A stretch of DNA of 64,000 nt. It comes from Utricularia gibba. Lineage: Eukaryota > Streptophyta > Magnoliopsida > Lamiales > Lentibulariaceae. Made by a program: the position numbers and the translations under genes. The stretch lies in assembly GCA_002189035.1 (NCBI GenBank), contig CM007990.1, forward strand, positions 4,030,001 through 4,094,000, written 5' to 3'. Below the pieces are notes generated by a model that saw nothing but the letters and a program-made list of their open reading frames with translations, did no database searches and was not told where the DNA came from. Shown here piece after piece: positions 36,661 to 46,984 of the stretch. Positions within the stretch are counted from its first letter, which is position 1; each line of letters starts with the position of its first letter.

Positions 36661-37166
36661 TCTGTTATCTCAATGTCTCTCTCTAAATTCTTGTTCGTCT
36701 CTGTAAATGAAATTCCCTTTTTCTTGTTTGGGGTTTTCCCTCATCAACTCCTGTATTTGCCTCTCATGTCTCATAAAGCACATACTTAGAGCTGCCTCAG
36801 ACTCTCTCTTCTTTCTAGCTTCTTCATCTTCTGTCCTTGAACAAATGCCTCCACTTTCATTAGATTGTAGATCAAGAAAACCTGCAGTTTAATGATCCTT
36901 GATCACGTTTTCTGCTTTGTCATTCTTGTGTTTCAGGTTCCTGCTTCAGCTTGCTTAGAGTCACGCGTGTAGATTGGATCAAAGGGCTGGCTGTTTCGAG
37001 CTGCAAATCCAGGTGTGTGATGTATTAGGAAACACGCACTAAACGTCTGCACACACACACACGCTGCTCATGGGGTTTGAAGGAGAACAGTTCGTTGGGA
37101 GCTTTCATTTCCTTGTGTTTTTTCTGTGTGTCTTCTATCTTTCTCTTGGTCTCCAGAGAAGAAACA
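36661..37166 (+). other. Probable leader and upstream region of the ZF-HD gene
   Basis: Pyrimidine-rich, balanced DNA typical of a plant leader, with a CA microsatellite at about 37049-37062. An ATG at 37070 opens a 38-codon frame with a hydrophobic stretch that ends at 37183, overlapping the main start out of frame. It may act as an inhibitory upstream ORF. Confidence 0.4.
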
Positions 37167-38132
37167 ATGGAAGTTCCGAGTAGTCAAGGAGAAGAAATCC
37201 CAATTCCTCTGAACAGTTCTTATGGTGGGGGCCAACATGGACATGACCATCTGATACATCATGATCATCATCAACCTCCCCTCAACCACATCATGGCTCC
37301 TTCAGTGGGAGGAGCTGCTGGTCCCCAAATCCCATCAAACGGAGCGACCCCTGTGTCTGTCGCCACCGCGGCCGACGAAGAGCTCCACCACCACCACCAC
37401 CAACACCATTTCAAGAGAGTGGTCAAGTACAGAGAATGCCTGAGAAATCATGCAGCCGCCATGGGAGGCAATGCTACGGATGGCTGTGGAGAGTTCATGC
37501 CTAGTGGTGAAGAAGGTTCTATGGAGGCCCTAACTTGCTCAGCTTGTAGCTGCCATAGAAACTTCCATAGAAGGGAAGTTCAAGGAGAGATCAATCACAG
37601 TAGCAACCCTTGTGAGACATGCTTCCACGCAGCGAATCCAAGGATTGGAGTTGGAGGGAGGAAGCTCTTCATGGGACATCCACAAGCAATAGGTAAGCTG
37701 TAAAGAAAATGGCATAAAACGTCGAATTTGGACTCAGCTTAAAGGATTCATCTCTCGTCGATAGGGTATCACGGTGGTGCCCTCATTTCTGCAAGAGCTG
37801 TTGCTCCTCATCAGATGATCATGCCGTATAGCGTGGGAGCCTCGCTGCCATCAGAGTCCGAAGATCAGGAAGACGGCTGTACTGGAGCGAGGCCGTTGCA
37901 AGTAGTAAAAAAGAGATTCAGGACAAAGTTTACACAAGAGCAGAAGGACAAGATGCTGAGCTTTGCTGAGAAAGTTGGATGGAAGATACAGAAGCAGGAA
38001 GAAGGTGTGGTTCAGCAATTTTGCCAAGAAATTGGAGTTAAGAGGAGAGTTCTTAAGGTGTGGATGCACAACAACAAGCACAACCTTTCAAAGAAGAACC
38101 CCGAGCCAAATCCTGATCAAAATCAAGTTTGA
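37167..38132 (+). CDS. Zinc-finger homeodomain (ZF-HD) transcription factor, two exons
   Basis: A nuclear DNA-binding protein of the plant ZF-HD (ZHD) family. Exons 37167-37692 and 37765-38132 join G|GG in frame around a 72-nt GT-AG intron, giving 297 residues. The first in-frame ATG, at 37167 (M-E-V-P-S-S-Q), is taken as the start. A His/Pro-rich N-terminus (H-run at about 74-81) precedes the ZF dimerisation domain (about 87-136: [23 protein letters not shown]-x-C-H-R-N-F-H). The atypical homeodomain is at about 224-283 ([22 protein letters not shown]). ZHD genes are usually described as intronless in the coding region, so this intron is notable: if retained, the protein ends six bases into the intron as a 178-residue zinc-finger-only form. 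The family is certain; the exact subgroup is not. Confidence 0.93.
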
Positions 38133-39616
38133 AAGAAAGAACAGGAATAAAACCAACATGAACTCATGACACCTTTTGGTTATTTCCCTCTGTTTCTTTC
38201 TTCACTTTTCTGATTATGGCTTTCTTGACAAAACTGGATGTACCTTTAGGTCTTTGGTGATTTGTATTAGTTACTACATCCTTAATTTTATTTCACCAAT
38301 CAACGTGATTAAATGTATGAGCTTCCTGTAATGCTTATCACCTTCTATTGAAGAACAATGTTGAACCTTAAGCTTGCTCTTTCAAAACACAGTGACACAC
38401 GTGACACATGTTGACTCTAATTGGAAGCCCCTTTATGCTGCTAATACTTCCTTCGATGCTGCCATCAGAGTGTGGAAGAGAGCTTACGAAAGATGAAAAA
38501 AAATGGTCAGATAGAAGAGATCCAGTTTATTCATTTGAGATAGAAAACAGCTTGTGTTTAGCCACCTACGCAGGAGGAAATCACTGATCAGGAAGAGGAC
38601 TGTGGAAGGGGAAGTGATGGACAAACAACTACCATGTGGCCTGTGGGCTTAAAACAACACAGCACCAGTAAATCAATGTACCGTCCACTGCAGTGTTCAT
38701 GCCCAGATTCATCACCCTTCATTCTCTTACCACATGCCTCTTAAAATCAATATTTTCAAATCAACATTTCATATTCTTCAAATAAAAAAAAAAAGTCCTG
38801 GTGAAGGAATTAGAAACGCATTTACAAATGGCTACACTCCAGAGAAAAGAGCCCAAGTGCTGAGAGTCAGGGGCCGAGCCTGGCCGGCCGATTGGTTAAA
38901 GCCCAATGGATTTCACGGCCCCTTTTCACTTGTTACTATTACAATTAGAATGTTTTTAAAGAGTATTCTAAAACTTTTTTAAAACCTATTTCTATTTTTA
39001 AAATTAAAAATAATTTTGTTTTAAAATATTTTTAATTATAAAAATATTTTTATTTAAAATATTTTTAAAATTATAATTACAAAAATCATTTTTAAAAAAG
39101 TAAAAAATTAGTTATTTTTACTTTTTACTTATATCTTTCAAAATTATTTTTGAAAAATAAAAACAAATTTCAAAAAATTTCCAAAACACTATTTTAATTT
39201 ACGCAATTAAAACGATTATACCAACAAATTGCATAAATCACGCTGCTCACGTCGTATTTCGTAAATCCTGTGCGTCGGTCGCTTTAAGACAGTAGACCAG
39301 TTGCGCAACGTGATCTGTGCATGTTGGCCATTGTGGTTTTCTACGATGGTGTGAACTCAAATGTAGTAGCAACTTTTCCAACATAGCACCTTTACAGCGG
39401 AAACCAGGGGTCCAAACGTATGAACAAGAAATTTACTACTGATAACCGGGATTCCCCATGAGTAAACTGGAAACATAACTGGTAACAAGTTGTAGCATGA
39501 CAAGCAAATTTGCAGACAGGGGCAGGGAGGTTTGAAGTCTAGGTACCACTGACAACCGAGATGAGCCTCACATTAAGAACCTTCGGATCAGAAGTAAAGC
39601 ATGGACCGCATCCAAT
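38133..39616. other. Spacer between ZF-HD and RanBP2-finger genes
   Basis: It includes the 3' untranslated region of the ZF-HD gene and, at about 38945-39190, a nearly pure A/T block with locally self-complementary words that may be a decayed MITE. No further gene is seen. Sequence at about 39300-39616 is less AT-rich and may include the 3' end of the minus-strand gene. Confidence 0.5.
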
Positions 39617-41811
39617 CTATGTAACACTCAGGGTCTGACCAGCTACTTCTTTCTTGCTCTTGCATCTGTCAGTACCAACAAGAAAACTTGCATAAGATGC
39701 ATGTTTCTTATGCACGAAGGAGCCATTGGGAAAAAAAATAGTGAGAAGCGGTGTTGCTTTTTTATGGAAATTTTTATTCAAAGAAAGGACCTATGAAACA
39801 GCTTGAGAGATAGTATACGATATTCTTCAACTTCACTTACTGACCTATTACAATGAGTTCGAGAAGCATAATTGTGGTTGCTGCAGGTAGAACACATCCA
39901 GTCTCCATCACGCCAGTGCTTTGAGCTGCAGGCCATTAAAGCAAGTTGGATGAAACAGAAATATTGATGGCAACAATGTAGGTGAACGACAATGCACAGC
40001 CCGCGAGGAATGGATTCTGATCTATTATAGCCACAATGGGGCATAGAAACATGCACGAAAACACGATAAAAAATTTGTCATGAAAACCCTGATGTATGAA
40101 GGCATCTAAAATTTGATTGTTTGCCGAACATTACAGATCTCTCACCCCTTTCCATTTTGTGGATTGGCTTGTAGATTTACTGTGCCTGCAGAATTTCCAC
40201 TAGAACTAGTACGCATATAGTTTAGTTGTCCAGCACCCAGGAATGGCTCAAAGCCAAAAAGTGGCGGCTGCAGAAATGTGCTTGTCATTTATTAAAGGGT
40301 GAAAGATGAATGTTCCAGAAAAGAGCACCTAAGACACGACTCAAAAATGAAGTTCCTTGCCTGTCCAACATTCAGTCTCTTGGTATCCCAGTTATGAACA
40401 AAGTCTTCAGATGCTAGGCGTTTTGTTCCAAGAACTTGAACAGAGAAAAAAAAACATTGATGTGGTAATGTTGAAGACACTTCAAACATAACAATACAGG
40501 GTTGAAGCAAGAGACAGACATTTTAATAATGGAATCATCAAGGTTAAAATTTGGGATATAAATATTTCAAAAGTTGTCAACGCACCTGCAGATACAGGGC
40601 TAACTAGAGATCCTGGTGCCAAAGCTGGTTTTAGAGCACTGCACTTTTTGCACTGCAATGGCAACAAATATAAAAAGCTCATGGCCACATTAAAATCCTT
40701 ACACTTCATCTATCATAAAGAATAAGGTCTATCTTCAGAATGATTTGATACAAAAAGAAAATGGAGGTCATCTACTGGTGTTCTCATGTTTTGAAAAAAA
40801 AAACGTGTGGGATGAATAGAGCACCTGAACACGGGAATTATAGTTATGAAAACCACATTCGCACATCCAATCACCAGTGCGCCAACCATCAGCATTTGGT
40901 ATTGAGGTAAGTGAGTTGGCACCACCGACATATGAAATTGCTGACAACGCGCTACCTTCCATGGGCCAAGGAGAAGCTGGACGAAGTCCACATGAACCTG
41001 CAGGCAGGTTTCCATATTGACCAATACCAGAAAGGGGCCACATAGGAGACCCGCCATTCAACAGACTTTCCATTCCACCAGGAGTCCTGGGAAAATAATT
41101 TGGATGAGTATGGAGAGAAGCTCCAGGCAGTGCAACCGCTGGCATTGCTGCAATTTCCTTAGGTTGGCCACACTTTTTGCACTCCTCTCTTGATGCATAA
41201 TTGTTGTTAGTGCAACCTAGTGATCCATTGCAAACAAACCCACCCCAACGCAGCCAGGAAGAAGATACAAGTGAAGAATACGCACGCCAACCAGCCAACC
41301 AATACCAGTACACATAGACAAAACATAAGACGAAATTTGACAAAAGATATATATAATGTATTTCAATATGAGCACACAAGCAACAGTCACAAAACCACAT
41401 CATCGAGACTAATAAACAGTACAGAGAAACAAATTCTTATCCCCAAAATTCTTGGAAGAAGCTAAATCATGAAATATGAACAGCATGCATTTTAAGAATA
41501 ATACAGCAAATCGTCAGGTATCAATGACAGAAAAAAACCCATGCCGCCTTTTCACTTTCCCAACATGCATTTTGTCTGCCCTAACAAATTATGAAAAGAA
41601 ACGCAAGCACGAATTTTATGGTTATAATCCTACCGCTGCAGATCCAGTCACCAAGCCGGGGAAGCCATTTTGAATCAGCAGGAGTTTTAGTGTCAACGAA
41701 AATACGCGGCTGTTTGCAACGGTTGCAAACGGATCTGAAGGCATAGTTTCTATTATGGCAGTTTCCGCACAGCCAATCACCTTCTTTCCCTCCACCACCT
41801 CCCCTACTCAT
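39617..41811 (-). CDS. Protein with four RanBP2-type zinc fingers, seven coding exons
   Basis: RanBP2/NZF-type fingers bind RNA, ubiquitin or Ran in known cases; which applies here is unknown. Exons on the minus strand: 41811-41634, 41216-40825, 40652-40586, 40434-40361, 40267-40146, 39925-39845, 39665-39617; all phases agree, giving 320 residues. Fingers (D-W-x-C...N...C-x-x-C) lie at about 12-32, 55-75, 175-194 and 286-306. The third has C-E-C instead of C-x-x-C at its first pair. Fingers 2, 3 and 4 are each split by an intron. The region between fingers 3 and 4 is not recognisable. The intron after exon 4 has a GC donor (CAG|GCAAGG). Reading past the exon 5 donor meets a stop at once. A probable 5' UTR intron runs about 42232-41896, ending in a pyrimidine-rich acceptor. 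The family call is firm; orthology is not established. Confidence 0.88.
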
Positions 41812-44800
41812 AGTCTTTATATTCGACGCTTTCAGAATAAATTCACAGTCTCCTTTAAACCACCTGGGTCCGTAAACCCTGGTCTACCACTGTTACTGTA
41901 GAAACACAGAAACCAAGTCATTTCACTTTGAGCATAAGCTCTGGTAATTTGTAAACCATGGTTCCATAACACCCAGAAAAACATAAGTTGCGTTCGCTAC
42001 TTCGCTGGGAGAATCCATCGACGAAAATAACCGAAAATTGGGTAAACAGAAGAAAAAAAACACGAGATGGTTATCATGCAGATCAATACAACACTCACAT
42101 TATAAGAAAATTATCGCAAACGAACCCCTCAGATCCGTCCCCAAAACGCTAAGGGAACACCATCCAGACAAACAGATCTGATAAACCCTACCCATTCATC
42201 TAAGAGGATAGAATTAGGCGAACATGAATTACCTGGCGCGGGACTGTGGAGAAGAGCAACGAAGATCGTCGGAGGAATTCACAATTTCTGCATCCAGAGC
42301 CTGCAGGCTCCAGATATGCTCTTGATTCTTGCATTACGGACAGCAATATCGGGCCCCGGCTCTTACAGCCCAATGGGACATATTACATCATCCGCTCCTC
42401 GAGGCCTTCAGGCCCAATTCAAAAGATTTACGGCATTTCCCCACATTTATTTATTCAAAAATCTCCATGAATAAAAATATGCTGCCGATGAATTCACATT
42501 CAGCCAATAAACGCGTGACACGTGTGTTTAGAGCAGTTAAGAATTAAGAGCACGAAAGATGCTGAGCAATGCACGATCTTCGCCTAAAAAAGGAGACCAT
42601 GAAGTGGCTTGGAATTTAAAGTTCTAAGAAATCAATTTTCCAGAATTGTTTCTAAATTATTACTCCTTTTGTATTATAATTTTTTGTGTTTGATAAAAAA
42701 AAACTGATTTTAAAATATTTCTTCCGAAACATAATCTATTTTAAATATAAACAATTAAATATATTTGAATTATTTATAGTTATATAGGCATACATCATAT
42801 GATTAAAATTGAAACTATGTTGACACATAGGTTTTACAAATAAATGTTCAAAATTATATTTTTTTTGATAAATTTTTTAATAATAAATAGAGAAAAAACA
42901 TCAAATCTCACTTAATTAAAATAATTCATATGCAACAAGATTTTGAGAAAAAAAATAGTCAAAGGAATTATGTAATTTTTTTAAAAAATAATGGGTGCAA
43001 TAGAAAATATATCTATCAAATAAACAAGCCTATAACTTTGGGGTCATCACCATTATTAATCTTAGGGTATCTTTGGCATCTGGTTTGAAGTCACTTTCAA
43101 AAGATTTTTATTTTAATAAATCATGTTTAGTAAATTTTTATATATAAAAGTCTCTTTTATTCTAATCCATAAAATTGCCCTTAAATAAAAGCAAGGGATG
43201 AGATGATTTTATGTAAATGTCGGCAATATATTTTTTTAGATAATAATATTCTAAATTAAATATTTTTAAATTATTTTAATTACAATTTATACTTGACGCA
43301 TTTCTTCCCTTTTCTTATTTAAATTTCATTTTTATCATTGTAAAATTTGTCAAGAAATTTATTCAATGGTGATATTTCATACCAATATAATTATTTTCTG
43401 ATTATATCATTTAAAATTCATTTATGTTTTTTTAAAAAATTTAAATTTAAATTTTTTTTTCTAATTACAATATTTGGTTTTTTAAAATCTTAATTTAATA
43501 AAATCATATTTAATTACGAACTTCAAAATACGCCCTTAAATTTGGGTTCCGCAAAGCCCCAGCTCATGCTGGTGCCAACTCTGCGCTCCTCCTGTGTATG
43601 GCACCTTAGGCTTGCTTATCTCCTGTGAACTGTACCACAGAATCTTTGTCATTTTTTTGTTTGGAATGGACTCAATTATTTGGTGCACATGCACCCAATT
43701 AGAATATTGGCATTTGGGTGAGGTGGATTTAGCATTTTCAATAATGCCTACCGAAATAAATTGACGCAGAGTCAGCCCGGGCAAGGAGAAATAATGCCTG
43801 AAACCTCAAGTCACCAACCCCAACCCCACCCCACCCCCGTTTTCTTTTCTTTTCTTCATGCATCATCATCATGACGCAAGAAGGGATAAGAAACACAACT
43901 TTATGCTGTAAATCAAGGTGTGAGACGAAAAGGGGTTTATGCTCCCGGTGTCCCCAGATCTCCAACCCTTGTTCTTTGGATCCCCTATGGACGGATCTTC
44001 TAGTTCAGGAACAAAAACAAGCTGATAACCTTCCTTGCCAGTCTGTCCTAAAGGCGGGAGAAAGAAAGATGGACGACGCAGTCGGTCTCCTTTTGGAGAT
44101 GGAACTCGACCATCTGTGCCAAAAGGCAAACGCTTTGATTGAAGTTGCAGGGACCCAAAAGTTTAATCCACTGAGTATCATTAGCGCAATTGATTTTGGC
44201 TTTTTCAAGGAAAAATTTGATGTTTATGTTGTGTAAAAGAAACTCCAGCTCCCTCTCTCATTGACTTCCAGTAAAAGAAAAGAGAAGAAAACATCCATCA
44301 TCCTCTTCTTTGTAGCGCACGTGGGAATAAGACGGCCTACATTCTGAATTTCGCTTTGCACTCTCACCTATTAGTCTATTAACAGCATATCCAGCCATTG
44401 GTTCTGCTGCGTGGCTGCCGCACACAGATTGCGATAATCGATCGTGTTTGCAGTAAACAAAGAGATAGGCATGGTTTTGTTGGAGCTGCTGATGTGAGGC
44501 TAAAGCAGCAAGAGTTGACCAAATAGGGTGTGTGAAAGGAAGGGCTCAAAAGCAAAACGACACACCCTTCCAATCCACTTGGCTCGCTATGCTTTTCTTT
44601 TTTAAGAGACACTTACAGTGCATTATTGATGGAGCCCCGTCACTGGTTTCCTGGAAACTGCTCACGCCTTATCCTTCACTGATCTGGTGAAAACGTCCCG
44701 CTACTGCCTTCCACATCAACAAGCTCCAGCTCCTGGAGTTTTTGTTAAATTCGACATATGATTATAAATTTTTTTGGATCCCAACGAAAAACTTTCTGAT

Positions 44801-45620
44801 TAATTAAACCTAATTCGAAATGGAACCAAGTGTTTCAGTGGGACTCATACACAAACACATTATTGCCAATTGAAGGTGAATTGAGATTGTGTAGGTTTCG
44901 CCGTACGGTGGGAGATACCGGCGGCGAGGTTTCCGACAATCCCGCTTTCCTTCACCCCCAGCGCAAAATCGTGAAACACCGACGCCAGGGGCATTAATGA
45001 GATTTCGAACAAATCAGGCAAACCCTAAAAAAATAATAAATAATAAAAAGAAAAAAAACACAAAAATACCTCTTGAGAGCGTCACGAATTTTTAAGGTGA
45101 CGACATCAATTATTTTGTCGAATTCAAAATTTTTTTTTAAAAATAAAGTAATCGAATATTTAATTTGTTCCTTTTCAATTCCACACATTTCAATTTGATT
45201 TTTTAATATTCTAAGTATTTGTTTGGATTTGCTTATAGCAATTACTCTTTTAAAATAAAATAAGAAATAGACTTTAAAAAACATTTATAAATTTTTTATT
45301 TTTTTCAAACAAAAATCTTTTATTTTTAATATCAAAATTATTTTGTTAGAATCATAAATGTTTCCAAATAAATTATATATTCTAATTTTCCGAAATGAAC
45401 TTTCTGAAACGCAATGATAATTGTTTTAAATAGAAATATTACAAGATTAACAATTTTTCATGTCCAAAAAATAAAATAAAATTGATAAACGACATTAAAT
45501 TAGAAATTATAAAAAAATCACTCAGAATTTTTTATTTCCAACTTGCAATCCACGGCAGCAGATATAAAAATATATACATTATTTGAGTATTTTAAATTGA
45601 CAGAAATGGTCGTGGTATGA
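41812..45620. other. Spacer, including the leader of the RanBP2-finger gene
   Basis: 41812-42310 is the probable leader of the minus-strand gene. 42600-43540 is very AT-rich. 43780-44640 is more balanced, with an open frame at 43871-44236 (plus, 121 codons) that I do not recognise. 44880-45000 holds a short GC-rich patch. The rest is AT-rich, and I see no clear gene. Confidence 0.45.
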
Positions 45621-45703
45621 ATAACCTGAACAACAAGAACTGTGTGTGAACTGAAGGTAAATATTCTCCTGTCTTTGCAGCAGCTTTTGAGATCTCTTCA
45701 AAA

Positions 45704-46908
45704 CTAAGAGAATAATCCGAAGGGAGTGGCAGAAGCTGCGCTTATCCTCGGAAAGTGTTTCCCAAATACTGCCTCTGATTCCTGCAACGACACCTGCTGC
45801 TGATTTTGATGATGATGATGATGATGATGCCACTCCCACGAATCATCTTCTTCGTAATTCGATTCTAGTTTGGGTTGGGTGTATAAGTTTTCTGGGTTTT
45901 GGTTCAAATTTGATGACAAGATCTGATTTTGAAGATATCCGTTCCAAGTTATGTCCGCCGGGATTTCAGAACAGGGGACGACGGCGCCGGACTGTGAGAA
46001 GAATTGGGCTGCATTGTGGGTCCTCCACGCGCCGTCGTCGCAGCTGAACGGCATCCGCGGCGGTGGCGGTGGAAGAAAAGGGGATGATGTGAAGTAGGGG
46101 TGGTTATGAATTGGGTTGTTGAAATTGAAAGGGAGGAGCTCAGATGAAGTCATCGCGGGTGCCGCCGTGGGGGTCATGAAACCGAAGAATTCGTCGGTTT
46201 CCAGCGCCGGGAAGTCGTCCACCGAAACTGAGCTTTTCATGTTCTTCACCCCCTCCGCTGAAACCTCCACCCCTTTCTTGGTGGAGGAAGACGGCACCGC
46301 CGCAGGGGCTCCAGCATTTTCCTCAATCTCCGGCAGAGGTTTGTGGGTGTTGGGGTCAATGCCTCTCTGTCTCAGCTTCTTCTTCAGTGATGAGTTCCAC
46401 AAATTCTTGATCTCGTTATCAGTTCTCCCAGGCAACTGTGCAGCAATTTGAGACCACCTGTTCAAAGAATCAACCAACATTCTCCATAATCACAACAAAG
46501 CAATCAACAAACAGTCGCGCAATCATCAAACAGAAAACTTCCTCAAACAAAGCACCTGTTCCCAAGAACAGCATGCAGTTCAATTATCAGACTCTCCTCC
46601 TCCTGCGAAAATGTCCCCCTCTTCAAATCCGGCCTCAGGTAATTTATCCACCTCAGTCTGCAGCTTTTCCCACACCTCTCAAGCCCTTCATTCAAACACC
46701 AAGATCATCATCATCATCACACACAACACCCCTGAGAGGAGTAGTAAGTACACGATCATCAGAGCCGAGGCTTACCAGCAAGCTTGGGGACAGAGCTCCA
46801 GCACCCATGGCCATACTTTGCAATATGGTTCACCAGTTTCTCATCTTCCTCCGGCGACCACAGCCCCTTCCGGAGCTTCTGTTTGAAGCAGCAGGAATGC
46901 CTGCCCAT
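45704..46908 (-). CDS. R2R3-MYB transcription factor, MYB61/MYB86-like, three exons
   Basis: A nuclear transcription factor of R2R3-MYB subgroup 13; relatives in this group (MYB61, MYB86, MYB55, MYB50) affect stomata, carbon allocation and secondary walls. Exons on the minus strand: 46908-46776, 46685-46556, 46457-45704, with the classic plant MYB intron positions and matching phases, giving 338 residues. The start [15 protein letters not shown] is diagnostic of the group. R2 covers about 14-61 and R3 about 67-113, with the regular Trp spacing and [24 protein letters not shown] follows R3. The C-terminal region is Pro- and Asn-rich with a seven-His run at about 298-304 encoded by CAT repeats, and ends F-G-L-F-S. 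The exact paralogue within subgroup 13 is unresolved. Confidence 0.94.
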
Positions 46909-46978
46909 GACAGAAGAAGCCACGGGAACGGGGGAAAGCTTAGGCAAGGACAAACAAGGGAGAAACAGGGGAGCCAGC

Positions 46979-46984
46979 TTTATA
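46979..46984 (-). promoter_or_regulatory. Probable TATA box of the MYB gene
   Basis: The minus strand reads TTTATAAAG, with TATAAA about 70 bp upstream of the ATG at 46908. This would give a leader of roughly 40 nt. Confidence 0.5.

Noticed and set aside
37077-37166. Thirty-residue N-terminal extension of the ZF-HD protein
   Set aside because: The extended frame starts at TTG, not ATG, and the extension is hydrophobic, unlike family members. The ATG at 37167 is preferred.
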